Assembly (NCBI GenBank): GCA_938036315.1
Contig: CALHPK010000003.1
Coordinates: 54,334-118,333 of the forward strand
DNA length: 64,000 nt
Direction of reading: 5' to 3'
DNA from: an uncultured bacterium
GTDB taxonomy: Bacteria; Calescibacteriota; Calescibacteriia; Calescibacteriales; Calescibacteriaceae
The position numbers were made by a program, and so were the translations under genes. Each line of letters starts with the position of its first letter. Within the stretch, counting starts at the first letter, position 1. Under the pieces are notes generated by a model that had not been told where the DNA came from, made no database searches, and was given only the letters and a program-made list of their open reading frames with translations. Below are positions 1 to 9,022 of the stretch, piece after piece.

Positions 1-140
1 TTCTTAAAATATCAGAGAAAACTCTCTTGAAAAGGCCAGGAACCATCCAAGAAGTGCTGTCCGCTTTCTTATTTCTCTTGAATAATGATTATATCGTTGG
101 TCAGGTGATATATATTGCCGGCGGAGGGCAGCTAACATAA
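1..140 (+). CDS. C-terminal end of a short-chain dehydrogenase/reductase (partial)
   Basis: The window opens inside a plus-strand reading frame (first full codon at base 3) that ends with TAA at 138-140. The visible 45 residues match the C-terminus of FabG-type SDR enzymes: a 'KRPGTIQEVLSAFLFLL' helix, then 'DYIVGQVIYIAGGGQL', the usual strand and Gly-Gly turn after the substrate loop. The catalytic Tyr-Lys and the nucleotide-binding site lie upstream of the window, so substrate cannot be judged; 3-oxoacyl-ACP reductase or a pteridine/sugar reductase are all possible. It converges on the histidine kinase with a 6-bp gap. Confidence 0.8.
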   Translation, partial: LKISEKTLLKRPGTIQEVLSAFLFLLNNDYIVGQVIYIAGGGQLT

Positions 141-146
141 CAAAGT

Positions 147-974
147 CTAGCATGATGAGAATATCATCTTCACTTTAGTCCCCTTGTTCGGCTCCGAATC
201 TATTTCCAATTTCGCATTATGAAGATCAGCAACTTTCTTCACCACACTCATTCCCAATCCTATTCCACGCGTCTTTGTGGTCAAAAATGGTAGAAAAATC
301 TTTTTCATCATCTCAGGAAGAATTCCACATCCTGTATCCTCAATTTCACATACTATATTACTACCATCATCGTAAGTCCTCACAAATATTTCTTTTTTAG
401 GAGATTTTTCGACACTCTCTATGGCATTAAGTATAATGTTTGAAAAAGCTCGCTTCAGCAAAAATCTATCACACATAATGAAAATTTTGTCAGAAGAATA
501 TTCCTTATTGATTGAAAATTGATATGGGAACAAAAATTCCTTGATCTCCTCAATTTCAAAAATAGTATCTTCTAAGATGGACTCCAGATTCTCCTTTTTC
601 ATATTTATCTTCTGCCCTTTAACAAAGATCGTTATATTAGTGATAATTGTATCTATTCTATCAAGAATAGATTTTATCGACCTTTTACTTTCTTCATCAA
701 TATCTAAAGAAAGGATCTTGTTTTTGAGAGCAAAAAGCGGATTTTTTATCTCATGAGCAATAACAGAAGCCATATCAATCATAGCAGAATACTTTTCCTT
801 CAAGATAAACTCTTGTAGAACACTTCTGGCAAACTCTTGAAAACTCTCATATGAAATGTTAACGACAAAACTTTCGTGCAGTATTTTAATCATATTTCCG
901 TTAATCTCGAATCTAATCTCCGAGGGATCTGATATAACATAAACTTTTTCTTCCGGAACAGAAGAATTGGGCAT
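147..974 (-). CDS. Soluble two-component sensor histidine kinase
   Basis: A 275-residue kinase with no membrane segment. After about 65 N-terminal residues without a recognisable sensor fold comes the HisKA H-box 'AHEIKNPL' (phospho-acceptor His about residue 74). The ATPase domain follows, with an N-box near Asn184, G1 'DTGCGI' (about 214-219), F-box 'FLPFLTTK' and G2 'GIGLGM' (about 238-243). The catalytic core resembles NtrB/ZraS-type kinases, which usually pair with NtrC-class regulators; no response regulator lies beside it. It is the last gene of the dnaE-nadD run, separated from nadD by a triple 20-bp repeat. The signal is unknown. Confidence 0.9.
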   Translation of the reverse strand: MPNSSVPEEKVYVISDPSEIRFEINGNMIKILHESFVVNISYESFQEFARSVLQEFILKEKYSAMIDMASVIAHEIKNPLFALKNKILSLDIDEESKRSIKSILDRIDTIITNITIFVKGQKINMKKENLESILEDTIFEIEEIKEFLFPYQFSINKEYSSDKIFIMCDRFLLKRAFSNIILNAIESVEKSPKKEIFVRTYDDGSNIVCEIEDTGCGILPEMMKKIFLPFLTTKTRGIGLGMSVVKKVADLHNAKLEIDSEPNKGTKVKMIFSSC

Positions 975-1006
975 AATAATAATTTTAAAATTGGAGCATC
1001 TATGAA

Positions 1007-1068
1007 GTTTTTCTCTCAGTTCACCTATTTTTCTCTCAGTTCACTTGTTTTTCTCCCAGTTTACCTGT
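1007..1068. repeat. Three-copy 20-bp tandem repeat at the nadD 3' end
   Basis: Three consecutive near-identical 20-bp units share the core TTTTTCTCTCAGTTCAC; the third has two C/T changes and runs over the nadD stop codon. No reading frame uses it. It looks like a local slippage duplication in the nadD-kinase spacer. Confidence 0.85.
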
Positions 1069-1630
1069 AAAGTTTCTTCTTCTCTATGTAATCTATAACA
1101 GAATCTGGCACAAGCCACTTTATAGATAATCCTTTTTCTATCCTTCTTCTTATCTCAGTTGATGAGATCTGGATTATTTCGGAGTTAATCTTTATAAAGC
1201 CTGGAATCTCTTCGGATAGACGTATTCTTGGGACCCAACACAGTTTGACCTTCTCCATTATTCTCTTGTAATCTTTCCAAGTGTTGAAAGAAACTGCAGA
1301 GTCTTCTCCCATAATCAAAAATATCTCAGAGTCTTTGAATTCTGAAGTAAAAAATCCGACAGTATCGATAGTATATGAAATTCCCCCTTTTTTTATTTCA
1401 TAATCTGATACTAAAAAATTCTTATGTTGTAAAGTAGCAATATCCACCATAATCAATCTATCCTGTGCTGAGGCATGCGGAACTTTTCCATGAGGTGGGA
1501 TGTTGGCAACAACAAAAATTACAAGGTCAAGAGAAAGCTGTTCCATACTTCTCTGAGCGACAACTAAGTGTCCGATGTGAGGAGGATCGAAGACTCCCCC
1601 AAATAGCCCTATTTTCCTCATTGACGCCAC
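1061..1630 (-). CDS. nadD: Nicotinate-nucleotide adenylyltransferase
   Basis: NadD transfers AMP from ATP to nicotinate mononucleotide, giving deamido-NAD in NAD synthesis. The 189 residues show the nucleotidyltransferase signature 'GGVFDPPHIGH' near the N-terminus and the 'ISSTEIR' motif near the C-terminus, with normal family length. The start is ambiguous: the first ATG (1630) overlaps dnaE by 13 bp, while a second ATG at 1621 gives the common ATGA 4-bp overlap with the dnaE stop. The latter better suits translational coupling and removes three residues. Neither has a clear Shine-Dalgarno sequence. Confidence 0.95.
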   Translation of the reverse strand: MASMRKIGLFGGVFDPPHIGHLVVAQRSMEQLSLDLVIFVVANIPPHGKVPHASAQDRLIMVDIATLQHKNFLVSDYEIKKGGISYTIDTVGFFTSEFKDSEIFLIMGEDSAVSFNTWKDYKRIMEKVKLCWVPRIRLSEEIPGFIKINSEIIQISSTEIRRRIEKGLSIKWLVPDSVIDYIEKKKLYR

Positions 1631-4600
1631 TGAACAAAGTTTTGGACAAAATCTCTTGGCAAAAGCACGGCTAAAAATCCATTTCCTAACAACTCTTCCT
1701 TCAGAGAAGCGGATATATCTATACTCTTTCTATAGGCAAATATATTCCCATTAACCTCCACTACAACCTTCATATTCCCTGCTTCCTGCTTTCTTAGCAC
1801 CTCTTTTAATCTTTCAACTTTCTGCCCAGATGTAACTTTGATAACAAGGCATGAATCTTCAATCTTAAAGAATATATCAGATACAAGAATATTTCCGGAT
1901 CTTTTTCCAAGAAAAACATAACTATCACCTTTTCTTATCTTTCCTGCATCTGGGCTCAAGAGAATAACTTCCAATACCTTGCCGTTTGAGACCTGGAGGT
2001 TTACAAGATATCCACTCTTGAGAATCAAGATATCTTTGACAATACCTACAACTTCAGAAATATCTCTTCTGACATCCAAGGGTAGAAATCCTTTTGAAAT
2101 TTCAGCTATCTTACTCTCAGCATTTTGCGAGGAAAGGAGAACCCCTATAGTTTCTATTTCCCACTTCTGAATATCATCATCTGATATCTCACTATTATTA
2201 CTTTTAAATAGAGATAGAGAAAGTTCTCCTGATAATCTGGCGTAGAGTATGTGGAGCGCCTTTTTTCTATCTATCATCTCATCAAAAGCTCCCGCTTTGA
2301 CCAATGTCTCAATAACCTTTTTATTTACTCCAAAATTTCTTGCTATATTTAGGAATCCCTCAAAGCTTGTGATTTTTAACTTTTCTCGCAACTTCAGAAT
2401 GGATTCAATGGCAGACTCCCCCAGTCCTTTTATTCCCCCAAGACCGAATCTTATCGCGTCGCCTTCAACTGTAAAGTCAGCAGAGCTTCTGGAAATTGAT
2501 GGTGGAAGGATCTTATAACCAAGCTTCAACAAAGTTTCTATGTATGAGGTAAGTTTTTCAAAATTCCCCATCTCAGACGACAGGAGAACCGAAATATATT
2601 CGAGCGGATAATTAGCTTTTAGGTAAGCAGTAACATAGGACAAGAAAGCGTAGGCAGCTGAATGAGATTTGTTAAAGGCATAGCCAGCAAACTTTTCCAT
2701 AATATCAAATATCTCCTCAGCTTTGCCCTTTTCTATTCCATTTTTTACACAACCTGATATAAACTTCTCTCTTATTGACTCCATCAGCTCAGCCTTTTTC
2801 TTCCCCATAGCCTCGCGTAGGATATCAGCTTCTCCCATAGTGAAACCTGCAAGAATATTTGCACAAAGCATTATCTGCTCCTGATATAGAAAGCTCCCAT
2901 AAGTTTCTTTAAGGATTGGCTCAAGCTTAGGATGTGGATATTCTATTGGCTTCAATCCCTTTTTCTTTTCAATAAAATCTGAAACCATTCCAGATTGAAT
3001 AGGTCCCGGTCTGTAAAGAGCAACCGCAGCTATAAGCTCATAGATATTTTCGGGCTCCAGTTTCATAAGCATCTCCCTCATACCTGCGCTTTCGAACTGG
3101 AAGACACCGAAAACATCTCCCTTTTTGAGCATCTCATAAGTTTTCTTGTCATCAAGTGGGATGCTTTCAAAACTTAACTCAATACCGTACCTTTGCTTTA
3201 TAAGTTTGAAAGTTCTATCTACTACAGTCAGGGTTTCAAGTCCAAGAAAGTCGAACTTAACAAGCCCTATTTTTTCGAGAGATTCCATATCAAAGTGCGT
3301 CGTAAACTCATCTTTAGATCTTGAAATCGATGTATATTCGGTTATTGGTTTGTCTGATATAACAAAACCTGAAGCATGAGACCCTACATGCCTTATCAGT
3401 CCCTCTATTTTTTTCGCCTTCTCCAAAATTGTTTTGAATTTGTGATTTGAATCAACAAGATCTTTTAATTCTGGGATTTTCTGATAGGCTTCTTCCAGTG
3501 TCCATTTTTTCGATGGTTCTTGTGGTACAAGCTCGGCAAGAGTTGAAACATCTTCTATCGGCTCACCAAGAATTCTTCCTACATCTCTTATTGCTGCGCG
3601 AGCTCCAAATGTTCCAAATGTTACAATATGAGCAACATGATCTTCTCCATATTTTCCCTTTACATAATCAAGAATTGATTCTCGCTTCTCTTTGCAGAAA
3701 TCTATATCTATGTCTGGGGGTTTTTCCCTTTCTGGATTCAAGAACCTTTCAAATAGGAGCCCGTACTTTATTGGGTCAAGCTCGGTTATTCTGAGACTCC
3801 ATGAAGTTAGAGCTCCTGCTGCAGAACCTCTGCCCGGACCCACAGCTATTCCCGAATTTTTCGCAAATCTGATGAAATCTTCGACAACAAGGAAATATGA
3901 CGAAAAACCTTTCTGAGAGATTATATCAAGCTCGTATCTTAGCCTATCCCAGTACAGATTTTCGTCGAATTTCTCTCCTCTTTTTCTTTTTTCTTCTAAT
4001 CTAATTTTCAGACCTTCCTCTGCTTTTCTTCTTATGGTTTCATCAGGGTCTCCAAATTCAGGTGGCTTTGGAATTCTCAGACTCCTCGCTTTCTCGAACT
4101 CAAAATTACACTTTTTAATAATCTCCTGATGAGTTTCAATAGCCTGCGGGATATCTCCAAAAGCAGATTTCATCTCATCATATGATTTCAGATAAAGTCC
4201 TCTTATTTTATATCTGAACTTTCTGTCGGATGAATTAAGTTTCTCACCATAAGAGATAGCAACGAGCATATCCTGTACCTCAAAGTCAGCTGGATCAGCA
4301 TAGTGACTGTCTGCAGTAGCCACAACTGGTATTTTGAGCTTTTCCGAAAACTCAAGAAGATAATCATTAACTTTTCTTTGTCTTGCAATAGCTTGTATAT
4401 CTGTTTCTCTATGCGGATCAGCAGGCTCTCCCCTCATCAACTCAAGGTAGAAATCTTCACGAAAGTGATATTTAAATAGTTCTGCCATCTTGAAGGCTTC
4501 GTCGTATTTACCCTCTACAATAAGGCGCGGTAAAATACCATTAAGACAACCTGATAATACAACCAGTCCCTCTTTATACTCAAGAAGAGTCTGGACATCA

Positions 4601-4947
4601 ATTCTGGGCTTTCTGTAGAAACCCTCAATATTAGCTATCTTCAGAAGAAGACATAGATTCCTGTACCCGATCTCGTTTTTTACAAGAACGGTCAGATGAA
4701 AATTTCCTTCTTCTTGTAACTTTTCTGTAAGTCTTCTTGGAGCTACGTATACTTCACATCCTATGATAGGTTTCAATCCAGCTTCCTTAGCTTTGAAAAA
4801 AAACTCCACTGCTGAAAAAATGTTTCCGTGCTCAGTTAATGCTACCGCTGAGATTTTCCTCTGAAGTGCCCTTTCTACAAGCTGATCAACTGTCATTGCT
4901 CCATCCAGAATACTGTAGTGAGTATGAGAATGAAAATGACCTATCAT
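1618..4947 (-). CDS. dnaE: DNA polymerase III alpha subunit
   Basis: The replicative C-family polymerase, 1109 residues (E. coli 1160). The N-terminal PHP domain keeps metal-type residues: 'HFHSHTHYS', 'LTEHGN', 'GCEVYVAP' and 'TADSHYAD'. The polymerase core has 'GPGRGSAAGAL', the catalytic 'PDIDIDF', 'RHVGSHASGF', 'YQEQIM' and 'NKSHSAAYA'. The tail includes a helix-hairpin-helix region and a short OB-like end; a long C-terminal tau-binding tail is not evident. A strong Shine-Dalgarno AGGAGGTG precedes the ATG. It lies downstream of comM after a 195-bp gap and overlaps nadD. The apparently intact PHP site contrasts with the degenerate E. coli one. Confidence 0.97.
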   Translation of the reverse strand: MIGHFHSHTHYSILDGAMTVDQLVERALQRKISAVALTEHGNIFSAVEFFFKAKEAGLKPIIGCEVYVAPRRLTEKLQEEGNFHLTVLVKNEIGYRNLCLLLKIANIEGFYRKPRIDVQTLLEYKEGLVVLSGCLNGILPRLIVEGKYDEAFKMAELFKYHFREDFYLELMRGEPADPHRETDIQAIARQRKVNDYLLEFSEKLKIPVVATADSHYADPADFEVQDMLVAISYGEKLNSSDRKFRYKIRGLYLKSYDEMKSAFGDIPQAIETHQEIIKKCNFEFEKARSLRIPKPPEFGDPDETIRRKAEEGLKIRLEEKRKRGEKFDENLYWDRLRYELDIISQKGFSSYFLVVEDFIRFAKNSGIAVGPGRGSAAGALTSWSLRITELDPIKYGLLFERFLNPEREKPPDIDIDFCKEKRESILDYVKGKYGEDHVAHIVTFGTFGARAAIRDVGRILGEPIEDVSTLAELVPQEPSKKWTLEEAYQKIPELKDLVDSNHKFKTILEKAKKIEGLIRHVGSHASGFVISDKPITEYTSISRSKDEFTTHFDMESLEKIGLVKFDFLGLETLTVVDRTFKLIKQRYGIELSFESIPLDDKKTYEMLKKGDVFGVFQFESAGMREMLMKLEPENIYELIAAVALYRPGPIQSGMVSDFIEKKKGLKPIEYPHPKLEPILKETYGSFLYQEQIMLCANILAGFTMGEADILREAMGKKKAELMESIREKFISGCVKNGIEKGKAEEIFDIMEKFAGYAFNKSHSAAYAFLSYVTAYLKANYPLEYISVLLSSEMGNFEKLTSYIETLLKLGYKILPPSISRSSADFTVEGDAIRFGLGGIKGLGESAIESILKLREKLKITSFEGFLNIARNFGVNKKVIETLVKAGAFDEMIDRKKALHILYARLSGELSLSLFKSNNSEISDDDIQKWEIETIGVLLSSQNAESKIAEISKGFLPLDVRRDISEVVGIVKDILILKSGYLVNLQVSNGKVLEVILLSPDAGKIRKGDSYVFLGKRSGNILVSDIFFKIEDSCLVIKVTSGQKVERLKEVLRKQEAGNMKVVVEVNGNIFAYRKSIDISASLKEELLGNGFLAVLLPRDFVQNFVQWRQ

Positions 4948-5142
4948 CTAATTCAGCACCTCCTCTGTCAAAGGATGCTCTAAAAAATTAAAAATAATTG
5001 CCCATGTAATCCAAATGCAATAATTTTAAAAATTATAAACAGAAAATAAAATTATAAAAAGCTGATCGCAAAAATTAATTGATCGTGGATAACTTTATGA
5101 AAATGCATCTGAGTATTTGTCTTTTACATATTACTATCATCA

Positions 5143-6651
5143 TCAGAGAAGGTTAAAGAATGCCTCGGCTTTCCGTAATCCCAAAGCTTCAAGGATATGC
5201 TCCTTTTTTATATTGTTCTCACCTTCCAAATCCGCTATTGTTCTTGCCATCTTCAGAATTCTAAAAACTCCGCGTGTAGAGAGCGAAAATTTTGCTATCG
5301 CCATCTTTAAAATATTTTCACACTCAGTATCTACTGTGAGAAAATCCTTCTGATACTTAGGAGGAACTTCGGAGTTAAGCAGAAAACCAAATTCTTTATA
5401 TCTCCTCAGTTGTATCTCTCGAGCCTGTAACACCTTCTCACGCATAAATTTAGTCTCACCACGACTTTCGGATTTTGAGAAAATTTCTTCCGCCTTCAAT
5501 GCGGGGACTTCAAGATACATATCAAACCTATCGAGCAATGGACCCGATATCTTTGAAATATACCTTTTTATCTGGGATAAAGAGCAAACACATTCTTTTT
5601 CGGGATTTTTGTAATTCCCACATGGGCACGGATTCATTGCACAAATAATCTGGAAACTAGACGGGAAAGAAACTGTCCTCTGAGCGCGAGATACTACAAC
5701 TTTTCTATCTTCCAACGGTATTCTTAAAGCTTCCAAAGTTTGCCTTCTAAATTCAGGAAGTTCATCTAAGAATAGGATTCCCCTATGCGCTAAGCTAACC
5801 TCGCCTGGGCGGGGGATTGATCCACCCCCTATCATAGCGACATCAGAAATCGTATAATGAGGAGCTCTAAAAGGTCTCAACCCAGTTTTTCTCGATATCC
5901 CAGCTATAGAGTATATCCTCATAACTTCTAATTCCTCCTCTTCGGAAAGCGGGGGTAATATAGATAATATCGATTTAGCTAAAATGGTCTTACCAGCCCC
6001 AGGCGGTCCGACCATAAGGATATTATGTCCACCCGCAGCTCCTATAAGTAAAGCTCTCTTTATCGCTTTATGCCCAACTATATCGTCAAATGTGATCTCA
6101 AAGTCCTCCGAATCGAGCTTCAATTCCTCCTTTTTAATCTCGGGAAGAAAACGCTCCCCTTTGATCAAAGATATCACATCCCTGAGATTCTCAGCGAAAA
6201 ATCCCTCTGCTCCAACGAAACAAACTTCCCTATTTTCTGCCGGAACCACAATTTTAGCTTTCTTCTCTTTTGCATACATCGCAATAGATACTATACCCCT
6301 TACCGGCTTCAGCTTACCGTCAAGTGAAAGCTCTCCAACAAATATCAATGGAGCAACACTGAACCTTTCAGTGATAGAGATTATCCCAACAGCAATTGGA
6401 AGATCATAAAATGATCCCTCTTTCTTTATATCCGCTGGAGCAAGGTTTACAGTTATCCTCCTCAATGGGAATTGAAACCCGGAATTTTTTATTGCGCTTT
6501 TTACCCTATCCCTGCTTTCTCTCACAGCTGAGTCCGGGAGCCCAACTATATTGAACGATGGAATCCCACTGGATACATCAACTTCAACCTGCACATCGTA
6601 AGCATCTATCCCTAAAACTCCTGCTGAAAATACCTTTATAATCTCTGACAT
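5143..6651 (-). CDS. comM: ComM/YifB family AAA+ ATPase (Mg-chelatase-like)
   Basis: 502 residues of the YifB/ComM family. In naturally transformable bacteria ComM is a hexameric helicase that drives branch migration when incoming DNA is integrated. The N-terminal domain opens 'VFSAGVLGIDAYDVQVEVD' and is Lon-like (about 1-170). The AAA+ core has Walker A 'GPPGAGKT', Walker B-like 'ILFLDELPEF', and the family's Cys cluster 'CPCGNY...ECVCS'. The C-terminal Mg-chelatase domain carries 'FSLSTRGVFRILKMARTIA'. The start lies 1 bp beyond the SpoIID stop, so the two are almost certainly co-transcribed. Confidence 0.93.
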   Translation of the reverse strand: MSEIIKVFSAGVLGIDAYDVQVEVDVSSGIPSFNIVGLPDSAVRESRDRVKSAIKNSGFQFPLRRITVNLAPADIKKEGSFYDLPIAVGIISITERFSVAPLIFVGELSLDGKLKPVRGIVSIAMYAKEKKAKIVVPAENREVCFVGAEGFFAENLRDVISLIKGERFLPEIKKEELKLDSEDFEITFDDIVGHKAIKRALLIGAAGGHNILMVGPPGAGKTILAKSILSILPPLSEEEELEVMRIYSIAGISRKTGLRPFRAPHYTISDVAMIGGGSIPRPGEVSLAHRGILFLDELPEFRRQTLEALRIPLEDRKVVVSRAQRTVSFPSSFQIICAMNPCPCGNYKNPEKECVCSLSQIKRYISKISGPLLDRFDMYLEVPALKAEEIFSKSESRGETKFMREKVLQAREIQLRRYKEFGFLLNSEVPPKYQKDFLTVDTECENILKMAIAKFSLSTRGVFRILKMARTIADLEGENNIKKEHILEALGLRKAEAFFNLL

Positions 6652-6652
6652 C

Positions 6653-7525
6653 TCAGTATATTCTTTTGAATTTAAGTAATGGAAAATAAAACTTTAGTAT
6701 TTCCTTCCAAGAGGCACCCTCCTCCGCTAGCTTCTTTGCTCCCCATTGACACATCCCCACCCCATGACCAAAGCCTCTGCCGTAAAATATTATGTTCCCA
6801 TCACCAACGACCTCAACATCCAAGAAGTTACTCTTTAGAAACTTCCTTATATCATAATAATCAAGAAATATTCCATCCTCCGGAAAAATTATAGATATCA
6901 CCCTTCCATGCTCAGTTTTCTCAAGATACACATCTCTGGTAATCTTATTCCAATTATTGCGAGAAAAAATAAGCTTAGCAGTAGTATCAGTTAAAATCTT
7001 TCCAAAGTTCATAATATCGCGAATTCTCATTTTAACTTTCCAGAAAAAGTGAGGAGAATCATAGCATTTCCCACAATTTACAGAAACTATATACTTGAAA
7101 TCTGGATTTCTCCCCCACAGCTCCCACGCTGATTCTGTACTGCCTCCGCATGTCGAATGAAAAAATCCCGGAGCTATGGAACCATTTGGGAAGGTTAGAA
7201 CCCAACCACGTGTTTCATCAACAAGATTTGATATTCTACTTGTCCAGCGATATTTGAATACCTGATTCTCTGGACCTGCTACAACATACCTTCTTTCATT
7301 TTGCAATACATAAAGAACATATGAACGAGAAACGACAGCCTGGGCTTTTATGGCTTCATCTGGCCAACCATCAGGAAGCTCCCCAAACACAACCCCTTTC
7401 ACATACTCTTCAAGATCAACCTCCCTATACTTCCCATCAATGTAAACTTTCACCTTGGGCGGGAATGATCCATATGCTGGCGATGTAAACACCAGAATCA
7501 GAAAAAAAACAGAAATGTATCTCAC
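6653..7525 (-). CDS. SpoIID/LytB-domain exported protein (probable peptidoglycan lytic enzyme)
   Basis: A 290-residue secreted protein with a signal peptide ending near 'SPAYGSFP' (about residue 20). The SpoIID domain shows 'GELPDGWPDEAIKAQAV', containing the Glu that is catalytic in SpoIID lytic transglycosylases, and the C-terminal 'GRGFGHGVGMCQWGA' motif. SpoIID cleaves denuded glycan strands during sporulation; LytB homologues occur in many non-sporulating diderms. No sporulation gene is seen here, so a wall-remodelling role is inferred. It sits between the Cas4-like nuclease gene and comM, nearly touching comM. Confidence 0.9.
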   Translation of the reverse strand: MRYISVFFLILVFTSPAYGSFPPKVKVYIDGKYREVDLEEYVKGVVFGELPDGWPDEAIKAQAVVSRSYVLYVLQNERRYVVAGPENQVFKYRWTSRISNLVDETRGWVLTFPNGSIAPGFFHSTCGGSTESAWELWGRNPDFKYIVSVNCGKCYDSPHFFWKVKMRIRDIMNFGKILTDTTAKLIFSRNNWNKITRDVYLEKTEHGRVISIIFPEDGIFLDYYDIRKFLKSNFLDVEVVGDGNIIFYGRGFGHGVGMCQWGAKKLAEEGASWKEILKFYFPLLKFKRIY

Positions 7526-7549
7526 AGCTAATTTGAATTTTACTTATCT

Positions 7550-8251
7550 TCATATTAATTTTTTATCACAAAGTGTTCTAAAATAGCACAAGGAACATAG
7601 ATTTTTAGATGCTGAAACTTTTGGTTCTCTCTTGCCCAACCAAAAATCCATTATATCACTCACCGTATTTTCCACTGCTTGCTTTAAATCCCTGAAGAAA
7701 AAAATCTCAGATCTCATAGATTGATCCACAACATTCAGTACTTTTATCTCCAATTCAAGATCTTTGATTTCTACAATATCCGGAAGCATTCTCTCTATAC
7801 AAATAGCGTACAGGCCACACTGAATTATGTCAGAAACATATACATCTTGATTCTTCCTTGTTTTAAGCTCCGATATTCTCTTTAACCTTCCTGATTCAAA
7901 GAATATCCTATCTGGAATCCCAGAAATAAGGACTTTTTTGTTAATCTGAAAATCCTCCCAGATGAAACCCAACTTCAATGTGATCTCCAAATCTCCTTTT
8001 GCCTCAAGAACTTTATCAGCTTCCTCAGGTACAATCTTCTCATATGGGAATAGACTATTATGTATCCGTAAGCCTCTTTCCATCTCTGGTGTAGCCTCAA
8101 ACCCAAATTTACTCTCGAGTATTTTTCTCCACTCACAGTATATTGAGCTCGAGATATCAGAAACAAAAATTCTTGGAATTCTATTTTTTGCGGAAAAATC
8201 TACCAGCAGAGAAAATTTTTCAACAAGTGAAGATATCAAATTTTTGTACAT
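7550..8251 (-). CDS. Cas4/RecB-like PD-(D/E)XK nuclease with predicted Fe-S cluster
   Basis: A 233-residue protein with every landmark of the Cas4/AddB exonuclease fold: His64 ('GLRIH'), Asp114 ('SGIPDR'), Glu128-x-Lys130 ('SELKTRK'), Gln144 and Tyr148 (motif QxxxY). Four cysteines lie as in Cas4 iron-sulfur proteins: Cys39 near the N-terminus and C219-x2-C222-x5-C228 at the C-terminus. Cas4 proteins resect DNA ends, and in CRISPR systems trim prespacers. No cas1, cas2 or CRISPR array is present, so this is a solitary Cas4-like nuclease. It lies 7 bp after the unknown 8259-8807 gene and before SpoIID and comM, hinting at DNA repair or uptake. Confidence 0.8.
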   Translation of the reverse strand: MYKNLISSLVEKFSLLVDFSAKNRIPRIFVSDISSSIYCEWRKILESKFGFEATPEMERGLRIHNSLFPYEKIVPEEADKVLEAKGDLEITLKLGFIWEDFQINKKVLISGIPDRIFFESGRLKRISELKTRKNQDVYVSDIIQCGLYAICIERMLPDIVEIKDLELEIKVLNVVDQSMRSEIFFFRDLKQAVENTVSDIMDFWLGKREPKVSASKNLCSLCYFRTLCDKKLI

Positions 8252-8258
8252 AGTAAAT

Positions 8259-8807
8259 CTATAGCTTATTCAGAATTTCCTCAATCTTTACAGAAATTGC
8301 CTTCCTGACAGAGCTATTTGTGAACTCTCTTTTTTCTCTTTTTTCAATAGCATTCCATATTTTCAAGAAAAGTTCTTGCGGTATAAGAATCTGATTACTG
8401 TGAATTTCAGACTTTCGCATCTGTGAAAATCTTTGCTTAAAATCTTTTATAGAAAATTCTTCACAGAGTTTTTTAATCAAAAAGCTCCTAAAACTTATCT
8501 CATTCTTCTTTATTATCTCGCTTATCTTTTCGTGATTACTAAAATTAAAAATTATATTTACATAACGAGTTCTTGGAGATATACTACCGCCACATCTGAA
8601 GAGCTCAATAAAATCAAGAATAATTTTCCTTTTCCTGCCCCTGAAAAACTCAGCTGCTTTCTCAAGATCGCTAAGAGAAAAATCGGCAAACTTCTTCTTT
8701 CTCCTCACAACCCCCAACCTATGCTTACCCAGTGTGAATATTTCTAACTCTGCGGGAATATCTTTAAGACTATTTATTTTCTCCACAAGCTGAGCGACCT
8801 CATCCAT
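8259..8807 (-). CDS. Basic protein of unknown function upstream of the Cas4-like nuclease
   Basis: 182 residues that I do not recognise. It is Lys/Arg-rich with little aromatic content, no signal peptide and no membrane segment. A central 'RRKKKFADFSLSDLEKAAEFF' region is followed by 'FRGRKRKIILDFIELF', and the C-terminal half is largely helical with repeated KR pairs ('IEKREKREFT'). That composition would suit nucleic-acid binding, but this is inference. It ends 7 bp before the nuclease start, so it is probably co-transcribed and possibly a functional partner. It heads the run leading to comM and dnaE. Confidence 0.7.
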   Translation of the reverse strand: MDEVAQLVEKINSLKDIPAELEIFTLGKHRLGVVRRKKKFADFSLSDLEKAAEFFRGRKRKIILDFIELFRCGGSISPRTRYVNIIFNFSNHEKISEIIKKNEISFRSFLIKKLCEEFSIKDFKQRFSQMRKSEIHSNQILIPQELFLKIWNAIEKREKREFTNSSVRKAISVKIEEILNKL

Positions 8808-8843
8808 AAAAGTAAAATTTACAATTAATAATTAATTAAAGAA

Positions 8844-8887
8844 AATATTGACAATAAAAATCAATAATATTGACAATAAAAATCAAT
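8844..8887. repeat. Two-copy 22-bp tandem repeat
   Basis: A perfect duplication of a 22-bp unit (starts AATATTGACAAT) in the 215-bp spacer between the 8259-8807 gene and the polyprenyl synthase gene. It lies just upstream of the former and could sit in its promoter. No gene is seen in the spacer. Confidence 0.9.
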
Positions 8888-9022
8888 AAAAAAAAGAAAC
8901 AAAAATGGAGCACTTGGCAGGATGGTATTTGCTTATACTTTTTACAAAAATCAATTTGTCACATTTTTAACATATCTGATTTACATACGAGCTATCCTAT
9001 GCGTATTTGTATAAAGGTTATG

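Noticed and set aside
5085-5100. A DnaA-box-like TTATCCACG on the minus strand between comM and dnaE
   Set aside because: A single site with one mismatch, no cluster, no dnaA or dnaN nearby; insufficient for an origin.
8844-8887. TTGACA hexamers that look like -35 boxes in the 22-bp repeat
   Set aside because: No matching -10 box at the right distance and no plus-strand gene follows; explained by the tandem duplication.
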